Below are positions 1 through 8,172 of a stretch of 64,000 nucleotides of DNA, one piece after another. Source of the stretch: Acidobacteriota bacterium (GTDB lineage: Bacteria; Acidobacteriota; Terriglobia; Acidiferrales; UBA7541); the NCBI GenBank assembly GCA_013289955.1, contig JABCYZ010000017.1, positions 54,683 through 118,682 of the forward strand. The letters are read 5' to 3'. Numbering within the stretch: position 1 is the stretch's first letter; the number at the start of each line of letters is the position of its first letter. The translations under genes and the position numbers were made by a program. The notes below the pieces were generated by a model. That model was not told where the DNA came from. It did no database searches and saw only the letters and a program-made list of their open reading frames with translations.

Positions 1-1656
1 CTCGATCTGAGACTTCGTGGCCAACACTGTTCCGAGAATCCGCGGCGCACTCACCGCGTACGTTTGCTTGGGTTTTGCTAATTCTTCTTCCTTGCGGCAG
101 TCGTCTGGCTTCACATCATCACGCAGCCCCAGAAAAACCGGATGCCTCAGCCTATCTTCTTGAGTCCATCCGCTGAAGCGAACGCGCGCCACCAGCTTCG
201 GCGCAACCCAGGTCCCTTTTTCGTTGGTCTCGGGAATTTGTTCAAACGGGCATTTTTTCGTTGCCAGTTCTTTGAGCCTTGTCGCAACCTGGCCATGAGA
301 CTGCGCGTCAAATCCGCTCCCTACGTGTCCTATGAACTGCAACTTCTTGCCGGCGTACAATCCGAGCAACAAGGAACCAAATGGTGTGCCTCCGCGTGGA
401 GCGGTCCACCCACCCACGACCGCATCCAGGGTCTTCGATGTCTTAAATTTCAGCCAATGGGGGCTACGTGCGTTGACATACTGGCTATCGATCCGTTTGG
501 CGACGATTCCTTCGAGGTCGTTCTGTTTTGCTAGTTCAAATAGTTCCTTTCCTTTCTCAACTTGGTGATCCAAAAAGCGAGTTCTATTGGAATTGCGAAA
601 GAGCCGCTGCAGAAACCGTTTGCGTTCCAGTAGTTGCGCGGCGCGCAAATCATATCCATCGCAGTACAAAAGATCGAAGACAAAGTAGACAACGGGATAT
701 TCGGAAACTAGTTTAGGTGGTGGATTGTGCACATGCATGCGCTTCTGCAGTTTTTCGAAATCACTGCGTCCACGGCCGTCCAGAACCGTAACTTCTCCAT
801 CAAGAATCCCCTGACGGCAGCTGAGCGCCTCCGGAAGTCCAGCCAAATCTGGGTACTGTGCGGTTATGTCCGATCCCGATCGCGCTCGCATTGTCAATTT
901 GCCATTCTCGATCCACGCTAACGCGCGAACTCCATCCCACTTAATCTCGAACAGCCAGTTGGGATCCGAGAAAGGTTTCGCTGAAAGAGTTGCCAGCATT
1001 GGAGCCATTCGCGCGGGCATAGCTCGTTTACAGGCACCTTCCAGTTGCGCAGCATCCAAGGGGCTCGGTCCACGCCTAGGCGACTCTGCCGCCCTGATTT
1101 CTGGCAGCAACCGTCCCGTGAGAACCGAGCCATCATGCTCGTCGATGTCCCATTTCGGATCTATCGAAGAATCTTTGTGCTTGATCATCAGCCATTCGTT
1201 GTTCTTGAGGCTGTTTTTCAGTTTGACGATCACGAAACTGCCGCGGAGTTTTTCTCCATTCAGTGCGAACTTGATTTCACCGCGCTGCAACTGTTCATTG
1301 GCATCCGTCTTACCTTCCACTTGAAATGTTCCTCGATCCCACACCATCACCGTACCCGCGCCGTAGCTGCCTTCAGGAATGGTTCCTTCGAAATTGGCGT
1401 AGTCTAGTGGATGATCCTCGGTCTGAACGGCCAGTCTCTTGTCACTAGGATTGAGCGAGGGCCCCTTGGGTACCGCCCATGACTTCAGTGTGCCCTCGAA
1501 TGCCAGTCGAAAGTCGTAATGCAGTCGCCGCGCGGCATGTTTCTGTACGACGAAAGTATTTTCGCTTTTGGCCGCTGTTTCCGTTCCAGGCGGTTCCGTT
1601 GTGCGGTCAAATTGCCGCTTTTGGCGGTACTCTTCGAGCTTCTCCATCTTCCTCAT
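1..1656 (-). CDS. ligD: ATP-dependent DNA ligase LigD (3' end beyond window)
   Basis: Multidomain DNA ligase of bacterial non-homologous end joining. Reading from 1656 down, the N-terminus carries the 3'-phosphoesterase domain (FVVQKHAARRLHYDFRL near residues 36-52, then SWAVPKGPS and GTIPEGSYGAGTV). The nucleotidyltransferase domain follows, with motif I FEIKWDGVRALAW; the adenylated Lys is about residue 239. The OB-fold end reads WVAPKLVARVRFSGWT and RLRHPVFLGLR near 120-215. The frame is still open at position 1, after about 552 codons, just past the ligase domain. A C-terminal primase-polymerase domain, as in PE-LIG-POL LigD proteins, may therefore lie outside the window (inference). The start is ATG 1656 or the in-frame ATG at 1647; an in-frame stop lies just upstream. 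It diverges from ku with about 150 bp between them, which fits a joint NHEJ role. Confidence 0.95.
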   Translation of the reverse strand, partial: MRKMEKLEEYRQKRQFDRTTEPPGTETAAKSENTFVVQKHAARRLHYDFRLAFEGTLKSWAVPKGPSLNPSDKRLAVQTEDHPLDYANFEGTIPEGSYGAGTVMVWDRGTFQVEGKTDANEQLQRGEIKFALNGEKLRGSFVIVKLKNSLKNNEWLMIKHKDSSIDPKWDIDEHDGSVLTGRLLPEIRAAESPRRGPSPLDAAQLEGACKRAMPARMAPMLATLSAKPFSDPNWLFEIKWDGVRALAWIENGKLTMRARSGSDITAQYPDLAGLPEALSCRQGILDGEVTVLDGRGRSDFEKLQKRMHVHNPPPKLVSEYPVVYFVFDLLYCDGYDLRAAQLLERKRFLQRLFRNSNRTRFLDHQVEKGKELFELAKQNDLEGIVAKRIDSQYVNARSPHWLKFKTSKTLDAVVGGWTAPRGGTPFGSLLLGLYAGKKLQFIGHVGSGFDAQSHGQVATRLKELATKKCPFEQIPETNEKGTWVAPKLVARVRFSGWTQEDRLRHPVFLGLRDDVKPDDCRKEEELAKPKQTYAVSAPRILGTVLATKSQIE

Positions 1657-1803
1657 GGGCGCATTCTAACTCAGGCCGTTCCCCAGCATTTATCAGTACT
1701 TTTTCGGGGCTTCGCATACCATTTCAGCTTGCATCTGGGCAAAGTGCTCGCTACCCTTGTTAACTCTTCTTCGCCCAAGTCGCGCTACGGAGGTGGTGTC
1801 GCC

Positions 1804-2697
1804 ATGGCTACCACGGTTTGGAAAGGCTACCTGACATTCGGGTTAATTTCGATTCCCATGCGCCTGTTTGCTGCTGCCCGGGGCGAACGCGTCAGCTTTA
1901 ACCAACTTCACAACGTTTGTCATTCACGTCTGAAAATGCCACTGTTTTGCCCGGTCTGCAACCGCAACGTGGAGCGCTCCGAGATCGTCAAGGGTTTTGA
2001 GTACGACAAGGATCAATATGTGCTGTTCAATGAGGAGGAACTCGATAAGATTGAGCCCCCTTCGGCGCGGGTGATGGAAATCATAGAATTCGTCAAGCTT
2101 GAAGAGATCGACCCGCTCTACCTCGATTCCTCTTATTACATCTCTCCGGAGGACCCCGGACTAAAAGCCTATACATTACTGATGAAAGCTATGCAGGAGA
2201 CAGGCTACGGAGCCATCGCTAAGATCACCATGCACCAGCGCGAACACATCGTCTTTATTCGTCCCGGGTCCAAGAACCTGACATTGCACACGATGTTTTA
2301 CTCCAGTGAAATTCGTGCTGCGGAGGCGGTTCCCACCGACAAGATCGAAGTAAAGGACCAGGAAAAGAAACTCGCAGGGCAGCTCATTGAAAGCCTGGCC
2401 ACTCCCTTCCAGCCGGAGAAATACCGCGATGAGTACAGCGACAACGTCCGCGCCCTGATTGCCGCCAAACTTCAAGGCCAGGAAGTTGCTGAGGCGCCAA
2501 AGGTGCATTTGGCTCCGGTTATCGATTTGATGGATGCCTTGAAAAAGAGCCTCGCCGAAAAGCACACGCCAACTGTGGCGATAGCTCCTGCGAAACAGGC
2601 TGGACCTGTCGCCGTGTCTTCGGGCAAGAAACCGCCGACTCGCGCGGTTCAGCCAGAGTCGGCAACGCAAAAGCGGGGGAAGAAAGTAGCCGGCTAA
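1804..2697 (+). CDS. ku: DNA end-binding protein Ku
   Basis: Bacterial Ku homodimer subunit, which binds double-strand break ends and recruits LigD. The 297-residue protein has the classic opening MATTVWKGYLTFGLISIP and the beta-barrel core (RVSFNQLH, CPVCNRNVERSEIVKGFEYDKDQYV, DSSYYISPEDPGLKAYTLL, REHIVFIRPGSKNLTLHTM). A lysine- and alanine-rich C-terminal tail ends in GKKVAG, typical of the LigD-interacting and DNA-binding tail. ATG 1804 was chosen because the family N-terminus begins there and GGAGGT lies about 7 bases upstream. The open frame extends further upstream, but that part encodes nothing Ku-like. The next gene begins only 6 bases after its stop, so the two are probably co-transcribed. 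Confidence 0.96.
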   Translation: MATTVWKGYLTFGLISIPMRLFAAARGERVSFNQLHNVCHSRLKMPLFCPVCNRNVERSEIVKGFEYDKDQYVLFNEEELDKIEPPSARVMEIIEFVKLEEIDPLYLDSSYYISPEDPGLKAYTLLMKAMQETGYGAIAKITMHQREHIVFIRPGSKNLTLHTMFYSSEIRAAEAVPTDKIEVKDQEKKLAGQLIESLATPFQPEKYRDEYSDNVRALIAAKLQGQEVAEAPKVHLAPVIDLMDALKKSLAEKHTPTVAIAPAKQAGPVAVSSGKKPPTRAVQPESATQKRGKKVAG

Positions 2698-2703
2698 TTT
2701 TTG

Positions 2704-3576
2704 ATGGGTGCCACGGATAGATTCAGCCCCGAAGACGTGCAACGCATTATAGGTCTGACTCGAAAACAGTTGGACCAGTGGGATCGGTTACGTCTTGTCT
2801 CCCCTCAGGAAGAGCAAGGTAAGGGATATTACGACTTTCGCGACTTGATCGGACTGCGCATGATCAAGCAGCTCCTGGAAAAGGGCGTATCCGCGAATCG
2901 TTTGCAGCGCGCACTCTCCGCACTCAACGAAAAGCTCTCCCAGGTCAAAATTCCTCTTTCCCAATTGCGCATTCTGTCAGATGGCAAACATGTTCTGGTG
3001 GAACAGGGAACGACACGCTTAGAACCTCTCTCGGGCCAGTTCGTATTGAACTTTGAAACGCGCGAACTCGCCGAAAGCATTCGCTTCATTGCTCACCGCA
3101 GCGCGGAAGATTGGCTGGCCGTGGCTCTCTCTTACGAAGCGGACGGTAAGACCAGATCACAGGCAATTGAGGCATACGATTGTTGTGTGGCTGTCGATCC
3201 TCAAAATGCCGATGCGCTTCTTAACTGCGGAACTCTTTATTATGAGGAGGGAAATGTCGAGAAGGCCGCTGAATATTTCCAACGTGCCCTTGCGGTGAGG
3301 CAGGAAAATCCACTGGCGCATTTCAACCTCGGCAGTGTCCTTGAAGAAATCGGCAAACTCGAAGAGGCACGCCGTCACCTACGCCAGGCGGTGCTGCTCG
3401 ACCCCAACTATTCCGACGCTCACTACAATTTGGCCTTCGTTTGCGAGAAGCTTGGCGCTTTTTCCGAAGCCCGCGAACACTGGAGTGTATACGTCAGTCT
3501 CGATCCTGTCGGGCCCTGGTCGACGATTGCTCGTCAACGTCTTGCCGCCGTCCGCGCCGCCAAATCCGCTAACTGA
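2704..3576 (+). CDS. MerR-type HTH protein with TPR repeats
   Basis: Predicted cytoplasmic protein of 290 residues. The N-terminal third is a MerR-like winged helix (FSPEDVQRIIGLTRKQLDQWDRLRLV, then YYDFRDLIGLRMIKQLLEKGVS). The C-terminal half holds at least three tetratricopeptide repeats (AIEAYDCCVAVDPQNADALLNCG, AAEYFQRALAV, ARRHLRQAVLLDPNYSDAHYNLA). No metal-binding cysteine cluster typical of MerR sensors is seen. The TPR part suggests protein-protein contact as the regulatory input (inference). It follows ku by 6 bases, so it is probably in the same transcript and may control or assist end joining; that link rests on position only. The start is ATG 2704; a TTG directly before it is an alternative. 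Confidence 0.85.
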   Translation: MGATDRFSPEDVQRIIGLTRKQLDQWDRLRLVSPQEEQGKGYYDFRDLIGLRMIKQLLEKGVSANRLQRALSALNEKLSQVKIPLSQLRILSDGKHVLVEQGTTRLEPLSGQFVLNFETRELAESIRFIAHRSAEDWLAVALSYEADGKTRSQAIEAYDCCVAVDPQNADALLNCGTLYYEEGNVEKAAEYFQRALAVRQENPLAHFNLGSVLEEIGKLEEARRHLRQAVLLDPNYSDAHYNLAFVCEKLGAFSEAREHWSVYVSLDPVGPWSTIARQRLAAVRAAKSAN

Positions 3577-3880
3577 GGCCCGGCCGAACGCCGCTCCGGT
3601 CAAGTCTACAGCCGCGCTGGAAAGCCTCCAAATGCATCTGGTTTTGGAGAATCAAATCAAAACGCTGTTTGCCGCGATTCGCGTAACGAAGCACGCGGAC
3701 TCAAGTCCTGCTCTGAGAGAAGCTGCCTGTGATAGTGGCAACCGCGTTGGAGCATGGAAATGTCAAACCGAGCAGAAGAAAGAAGAAGGTTTTTGACTGC
3801 TCCCCCTTCACGGACCCGCTGTTCCACCTGTCCAAAGTAAACTTGCCGAGTCCTGACGAGGATCCAGATGCTCTCAAATC
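3577..3880. other. intergenic stretch, no gene recognised
   Basis: About 300 bases between the MerR-TPR gene and the convergent exported-protein gene. No reading frame here resembles a known family and no terminator hairpin with a T-run was seen. The segment 3779-3835 resembles, on the same strand, 4421-4475 (see that repeat entry). Confidence 0.5.
3779..3835 (-). repeat. diverged repeat copy A (partner at 4421-4475)
   Basis: Read on the minus strand, this segment begins TTGGACAGGTGGAACAGC and continues through a GGAGCAGTCA block into a C/T-rich tract. The partner at 4421-4475 begins TTGGACATGTGGAACACC and continues through GGAGCAATCA into a similar tract. By eye about three quarters of the first 45 bases agree. 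Both copies flank the exported protein gene 3881-4318. No function is known to me; it may be the remains of a duplicated intergenic or coding segment. Confidence 0.4.
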
Positions 3881-4318
3881 TCAAAGCGCAGTGGCTTGCC
3901 AGATTACTCCCTCTTCATCGCTAACAAAAGCGTAACGCTTCTGGTCGGAAGTTCTCTCAAGAAATACGATATAGGACTTCTTGTCTGGAGCAACTGTAAG
4001 GCGCAAACGCCAGCCAGGCATAATGTCGGATGGGTCATCCAGTTTGACATCTTTGAGCTTTGGGTCGCCATGCGCAAAATTATCGATGGCATTCCCAAAT
4101 CCTTTGCTGCGTGATAAATCATTCCACGCAGCAAACATACCTGCTGATTGATCTCTGTATGTCATCTGGGCCGTATTAATTACGCGCACCAAATCTACTG
4201 CCAGTTTTAACTCCGGGTAATCTGGTCCTCGCGCTACTGAGGCCTGACGGGAATTACCAAGCGCCATGAGGGAAGGTACAATCAAAATCAGGAATGCGAC
4301 GGAGATTTTCTTAAGCAT
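3881..4318 (-). CDS. exported protein resembling the globular part of a type IV pilin
   Basis: A 145-residue protein with a normal Sec signal peptide (MLKKISVAFLILIVPSLMALG) in place of a prepilin leader. The mature part contains LVRVINTAQMTYRD, which parallels the SIRTINTSALQF segment of the pilin encoded at 5616-6107. It ends in RYAFVSDEEGVIWQA, which parallels MFFSDQTGVIRYAA of that pilin. I infer a pilin-like globular domain released to the periplasm or surface without the hydrophobic assembly helix. The start ATG 4318 is preceded by AGGAGG. It is not operonic with an obvious partner. Function unknown. Confidence 0.75.
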   Translation of the reverse strand: MLKKISVAFLILIVPSLMALGNSRQASVARGPDYPELKLAVDLVRVINTAQMTYRDQSAGMFAAWNDLSRSKGFGNAIDNFAHGDPKLKDVKLDDPSDIMPGWRLRLTVAPDKKSYIVFLERTSDQKRYAFVSDEEGVIWQATAL

Positions 4319-4420
4319 GGAGTCCTCCTCAAGACTATTTAAGTGGACGCTCGCTGGGGGGCGTGGGCTTGAACTAAATTTACAGAAAACAAGGTGCCTA
4401 GCAAGCTGAAAAAGATTGCA

Positions 4421-4475
4421 GGAGGAAGGATTTGTGATTGCTCCGCCGCCACTGCCTGGTGTTCCACATGTCCAA
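4421..4475 (-). repeat. diverged repeat copy B (partner at 3779-3835)
   Basis: Second copy of the roughly 50-base element described at 3779-3835, in the same orientation. The shared core on the minus strand includes TTGGACA, GTGGAACA, GTG and GGAGCA in the same order and spacing apart from one single-base gap. Confidence 0.4.
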
Positions 4476-4516
4476 GAATGAATGTGGCGGGGCCGCTGTC
4501 GGCATTCTGTTCAAAT

Positions 4517-4711
4517 TCACATGGCTTCCTCGGTGGGCGGCAGCGCGACGAGAACGGATGCGCTCCCGTTGGAACTAATTTCCAAGGTGCCACCGATTTG
4601 CGTCACTCTTTCCTGCATTCTGCGAAAACCAAGGCGATTGTTCCGATGAAAAGCTCTTTCAAGCCGGGTCTCTATATTGGTTCTGACCGCTCCAGAGACG
4701 GAGGCATCCAT
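4517..4711 (-). pseudogene. remnant of a sensor histidine kinase C-terminus
   Basis: The last 40 or so codons of this frame read LGFRRMQERVTQIGGTLEIS followed by SNGSASVLVALP. This is the end of the HATPase domain of NarX/DegS-type histidine kinases, which is normally L-G-L-x-G-M-x-E-R-V ... GGTLEI ... G-T-x-V-x-V-x-LP. No N, G1 or G2 box, H-box or sensor domain is present upstream in any frame. Only the extreme C-terminus of a once larger gene survives. The rest of 4319-4844 holds nothing else I recognise besides repeat copy B. Confidence 0.6.
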
Positions 4712-4844
4712 ACTGTATTTTGACTGACCCAGGGTTAACGCGATGGATAATCAACTTGATTCTAAGACACTCAGTACACCATAATTCGTCACTGCCGAGG
4801 CAAAACAGAAGTCGAGGCCGAGGTGAATTCAAGGAGAATTTCAC

Positions 4845-5327
4845 ATGAAACGCGTACTGTTCTTGCTCGGTTTTCTATTTTTCAGCTCTATCGCCGCTAG
4901 GCCGCTTTTGGCCCAACACAATCCGTTTGTCGGCACCTGGAAACTCAATGTTGCAAAATCGAAGTTCGAACCTGGGCCAGCGCCGAAGAGTATGATCAGG
5001 ACAGTTGTTGCGGACGGCGACGGCGCAAAATATAGCTTCGAGGGAGTCGGTGCGGATGGAACCGCAACCTCATACAGTTTTGCTGTGAAATACGATGGCA
5101 AAGATTACCCCATCACAGGGTCAGGAGCGCCCGGCGGGGCGGACTCCATTTCGATTAAGCGTGTGGGCCTGAACAAAGCAGAATCAATATTGAAAAAGAA
5201 CGGGAAGGAAGTTGGGAAATCGGTGGCGGAGATTTCAAAGGACGGCACGGTCTCAACAATCAAGTCAAGGGGAAAGACACCGGACGGCAAAGACTTCAGC
5301 TCTGACTCCGTCTACGACAAGCAGTGA
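4845..5327 (+). CDS. small exported protein, NPFVGTWKLN type
   Basis: A 160-residue protein with a Sec signal peptide (MKRVLFLLGFLFFSSIAARPLLAQ, cleavage after about residue 24). The mature domain opens NPFVGTWKLNVAKSKFEPGP and is rich in beta-strand-like segments and Gly/Asp turns. The opening resembles lipocalin-like exported proteins that are frequent in Acidobacteriota; no binding ligand is known to me. It has no cysteine lipobox, so it should be periplasmic or extracellular. AAGGAGAA lies about 7 bases before the ATG. Single-gene unit by its surroundings; function unknown. Confidence 0.8.
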   Translation: MKRVLFLLGFLFFSSIAARPLLAQHNPFVGTWKLNVAKSKFEPGPAPKSMIRTVVADGDGAKYSFEGVGADGTATSYSFAVKYDGKDYPITGSGAPGGADSISIKRVGLNKAESILKKNGKEVGKSVAEISKDGTVSTIKSRGKTPDGKDFSSDSVYDKQ

Positions 5328-5615
5328 AGCGAATGCGCCGGGCGATGTGGAGAGTTTTCCGAAGCGCGGCTATTCAATCATCTTTTTCAACCTCGGCAGT
5401 TTCGCGCGAAGCTTCTTCGCAAGCTCTGAAGGGTCTGTTCTGTCTCCCGGAATATAAATCATTTCGTCTCTCGTCCAATTGAACTCGTCGAGACATGGTT
5501 GCTCACAGACGGCGTCTTCTGGTTCGCCGCGGAAATCATGCGGCCTGCGATGGATACGGGCGGCATCACGAAAAGTATGCGGGAACTTCTCCCACGCGGC
5601 CTCATAGACTTAGAA

Positions 5616-6107
5616 TTACTGCAGAGCTGGGCTTGCTGCCGTGGCGCCCGTGCCTGATGCCGCGTAGCGGATGACACCGGTCTGGTCGGAAAAGAACATC
5701 CGTTGACCAGTACTCCCAACCGAGACCGGCGTTCCCGTGATCGAATAACCATATGAAGGGGTATTGCCATCGCTGGTCCACGCGAATTTATAACCGCTCT
5801 TGGTGCCCGCTGCCAGAATTGCGTCAAGCAAGCAACCATTCGTCGACGTGGCCGTGCAAGGTATTCCACCTCCCAGCGCCGCCAATGTGGCCGGATAGCC
5901 AGCGCTCGGATAAGTGGATGAAAACTGTAATGCGGAGGTGTTAATGGTACGGATCGAACCGACCGCTGACGCCTCATTGGCTGCCATACGCGACCTCAAG
6001 AGGTTTGGAATTGCGATGGCCGCGATGATCAGAATGATCGCGACGACGATCAACAATTCAATGAGTGAAAAACCGTTCCGTTTTCTTGTGCCAGTTCTAT
6101 TGGACAT
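5616..6107 (-). CDS. type IV pilin / pseudopilin (PilA-like)
   Basis: A 163-residue prepilin. The class III leader ends in RKRNG, followed by the hydrophobic helix FSLIELLIVVAIILIIAAIA with Glu5 after the cleavage site. The G/F bond is the expected prepilin peptidase site. The globular part contains a Cys pair (IPCTATSTNGCLL) that could form the disulfide loop, and ends FFSDQTGVIRYAASGTG. The start is ATG 6107 with AGGGGAG just upstream; the frame continues further upstream but only adds non-leader sequence. Likely the major pilin or a T2SS/T4P minor pilin; no assembly genes (pilB, pilC, pilQ) are nearby. A possible -24/-12 promoter lies at 6136-6151. Confidence 0.93.
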   Translation of the reverse strand: MSNRTGTRKRNGFSLIELLIVVAIILIIAAIAIPNLLRSRMAANEASAVGSIRTINTSALQFSSTYPSAGYPATLAALGGGIPCTATSTNGCLLDAILAAGTKSGYKFAWTSDGNTPSYGYSITGTPVSVGSTGQRMFFSDQTGVIRYAASGTGATAASPALQ

Positions 6108-6135
6108 ATTCTCCCCTGGTGACACACTGTACTCC

Positions 6136-6151
6136 TGCAGGTTGACAGCCG
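6136..6151 (-). promoter_or_regulatory. candidate sigma-54 promoter of the pilin gene
   Basis: On the minus strand the sequence CGGCTGTCAACCTGCA has GG and GC exactly 10 bases apart, with TGCA at the -12 side, and sits about 30 bases before the pilin start codon. Pilin genes are known to use sigma-54 in several phyla. The -24 side (CGGCTGT) departs from TGGCACG, so this is tentative. Confidence 0.35.
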
Positions 6152-6158
6152 TTCTCAA

Positions 6159-6524
6159 CGCAGTTCCCGAGGTTTCATTTTTCTGTTTCTTCAGTGATTA
6201 CAAGGGGCTTGAGAGCCATCCGCGGATCCTCGCTCTGATCAATCGCCGTTCATCAGGCCAAGGTGACCGATACTGGCTGTCGAGAAAGACGTAAACAGTC
6301 GTTCCTTCGAGAGTAGGCAGTTCTTGCACCAACGGCAGTTTCCTTTGAGTTTTCTAACACAAATTATCGTTACAGGAAGGTTCGGCAGGCTAGTCGCTTG
6401 ACGTCCTCGTGGGGCGGGAAATCCCGGCGTACTTCGGACCGAGCCGTGAGAATTGCTGGGACCTTGCGAGTTGTCCGTCAGGTCCGTTTTGCGGAGTTGG
6501 CTACAGAGACTTGGCGTTTCTTTG
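6159..6524. other. intergenic stretch, no gene recognised
   Basis: Between the pilin gene region and the end of the CRP/FNR gene. No frame resembles a known protein, and no clear terminator or RNA gene was seen. Confidence 0.5.
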
Positions 6525-7217
6525 TTATTCGTGCAGTACAACGTTCAAGAGCGAGGTGTTGATTTGAAGTCCGCCGTTGTACTTGATGAAGCCCAGTTTC
6601 CTAAACTTGTTCATGAAAAAATTGACGCGTGAGCGTGTCGTACCAATCATCTCTGCCAGCGTTTCTTGCGACATCTTGGGGAGAACTCCGTGAGGTTGGT
6701 CCTGTTTGCCGTAGCGGGCAAGCAACAGAAGAGTGCGCGCGAGCCGCTTCTCGCTCGAATTGAATAACTGATCGACCAGGTCAGCCTCGATTCGGATGTT
6801 CCTGGACAGCATGAACTTTATGAACAGGTCGGCGATGCTATGCTCCGCGTGGAGCACCTTGAACATTTCACTCTTCTCAATGACGAGCACAGTGGAAGGC
6901 ATAATCGCGGTAGCTGTTCCCATACGAACGGGTTGACCTGCCAGAGAGCCTTCACCAAAGAAGTCTCCCGGCCCCAGAACGGCGACAACCGCCTCTTTAC
7001 CAACTTCATTAATGACGGTGAGCTTCACGCCGCCAGTCTGTAAATACATTACGCTACCCGCAGCTTCACCTTGAGCGTAGATGAACTCCGCTGGCTTAAA
7101 CTGCCTAACTTTTCTCGCCACACCGGCGGAATCGAGAAAGGCCTGGGCGTTGAAAGCAGGCTTGTGCTTGAGTTTTGGAAGGGCCTTGATTTTCCTGGAG
7201 GTCGTGGATGTCCGCAT
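6525..7217 (-). CDS. CRP/FNR-family transcriptional regulator
   Basis: A 230-residue regulator. The cyclic-nucleotide-binding-like beta roll spans roughly residues 30-140 (IYAQGEAAGSVMYLQTGGVKLTV, GDFFGEGSLAGQPVRMGTA). The winged-helix domain lies around 170-225 with recognition helix MSQETLAEMIGTTRSRVNFFMNKFRKLG. GEGSLAG falls in the cAMP-pocket loop, but the usual cAMP Arg-Ser contacts are not all visible, and there is no FNR-type N-terminal cysteine cluster, so the effector is unknown. The start ATG 7217 has AGGTG upstream; a longer frame begins at 7265. This HTH type (SRVNFFMNKFRKLGFI) is common in soil Acidobacteriota. Confidence 0.92.
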   Translation of the reverse strand: MRTSTTSRKIKALPKLKHKPAFNAQAFLDSAGVARKVRQFKPAEFIYAQGEAAGSVMYLQTGGVKLTVINEVGKEAVVAVLGPGDFFGEGSLAGQPVRMGTATAIMPSTVLVIEKSEMFKVLHAEHSIADLFIKFMLSRNIRIEADLVDQLFNSSEKRLARTLLLLARYGKQDQPHGVLPKMSQETLAEMIGTTRSRVNFFMNKFRKLGFIKYNGGLQINTSLLNVVLHE

Positions 7218-7338
7218 GGAGACACCTAGCTGACACGTATAGTGCAAACACGCCACTCTAGTCAAGAAAGTTCTTGCTTGATGGGCACTGGAATGGATCG
7301 GTCAGGTGCTCACTGATACTAGCGCAAACCGAGGGTCG

Positions 7339-7545
7339 CTACTTCTTCGAAAGCTCACTCTTGAAACGGTTTTCAACATCTTCACGGCTCATGGGATTTC
7401 CTGCTTTTGCCAATACGATCGAATACACCACTTCATTGCCAGCGATCTGCGCAGTGATAAATGCCCCGTCTTCCGGCAGTTCCTGATAGATGAATTTCAC
7501 TTTTCTGCCGTCTGCAGATGTTTTGATCCACTCTTCATCGGGCAT
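7339..7545 (-). CDS. small conserved hypothetical protein
   Basis: A 68-residue acidic/basic protein (MPDEEWIKTSADGRKVKFIYQ ... SREDVENRFKSELSKK) without signal peptide or membrane helix. AGAGGTG lies about 6 bases before the ATG, and composition and codon use look coding. It lies 121 bases upstream of the CRP/FNR gene on the same strand and may share its transcript. I do not recognise a family; function unknown. Confidence 0.6.
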   Translation of the reverse strand: MPDEEWIKTSADGRKVKFIYQELPEDGAFITAQIAGNEVVYSIVLAKAGNPMSREDVENRFKSELSKK

Positions 7546-7794
7546 CTTCGCACCTCTTGAGGCGAAGCAAGCGTGTTGTGTGTGGTGTGCGTTCGCAATT
7601 CAGGCATGGGTAACCAGAAGTCAAGCAGCTCGAGATATTTGGCAAGCGCATACTTCCATAGATAATTATATTGCTGCTGGGCCCGAACCGTCCCGGCAAA
7701 GATGCAAAGCGATAAATGAGCGGTCCGATCAATGGTTCACTGACCCTGCTTTTCGTCGGACTGAAGTTCCATCAAGTCCTCACGCGCGGACTCG

Positions 7795-8172
7795 TTAGCG
7801 GTCCTTCCTAATTGTCGCGGTTGACGTTTCGCCTCCCGCCGCGACGGTAACCTCGACGCGAGCGCCTTTCTTGAGTTTCACTTCATCGCCATGTTCGTCT
7901 GTAAGTGAATTTTCAATGCGGAGATTTCGATACTTGGGAGCGGCCTTGTCGACGGCAATCTGGGCTTTTTCCGGCTGCTTCCGGTTTCGAGACGGGATGA
8001 TTTTGGCGACCGTTCCCGGCATGATGGTGCTTGGTGGCTCCGGAGTTCGACCTTCCTCGAGATTCCGTTCCATGATTCTTGCTGACTTAGCCATCCGGGG
8101 CCGCGCCATCTCTTTTTTGACGAGCATACCTGCTGCGTCGAGAGTGTTTCTTTTTGCTTTCTTATGCAGCAT
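7795..8172 (-). CDS. conserved hypothetical protein
   Basis: A 125-residue basic protein. The N-terminal half is Lys/Arg rich (KKAKRNTLDAAGMLVKKEMARPRM). The C-terminal half is a compact domain with PGTVAKIIPS, KAQIAVDKAAPKYRNLRIEN and DEHGDEVKLKKGARVEVTV, which reads as a small beta domain. No signal peptide or membrane segment. I do not recognise a named family, but the order of conserved blocks suggests a genuine gene. ATG 8172 is preceded by a weak AGGATGAG; a start at an internal Met is possible. Confidence 0.6.
   Translation of the reverse strand: MLHKKAKRNTLDAAGMLVKKEMARPRMAKSARIMERNLEEGRTPEPPSTIMPGTVAKIIPSRNRKQPEKAQIAVDKAAPKYRNLRIENSLTDEHGDEVKLKKGARVEVTVAAGGETSTATIRKDR

Noticed and set aside
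1519..1803. N-terminal extension of the ku frame
   Set aside because: No Ku-like sequence; ribosome site and family start are at 1804, and the region overlaps ligD.
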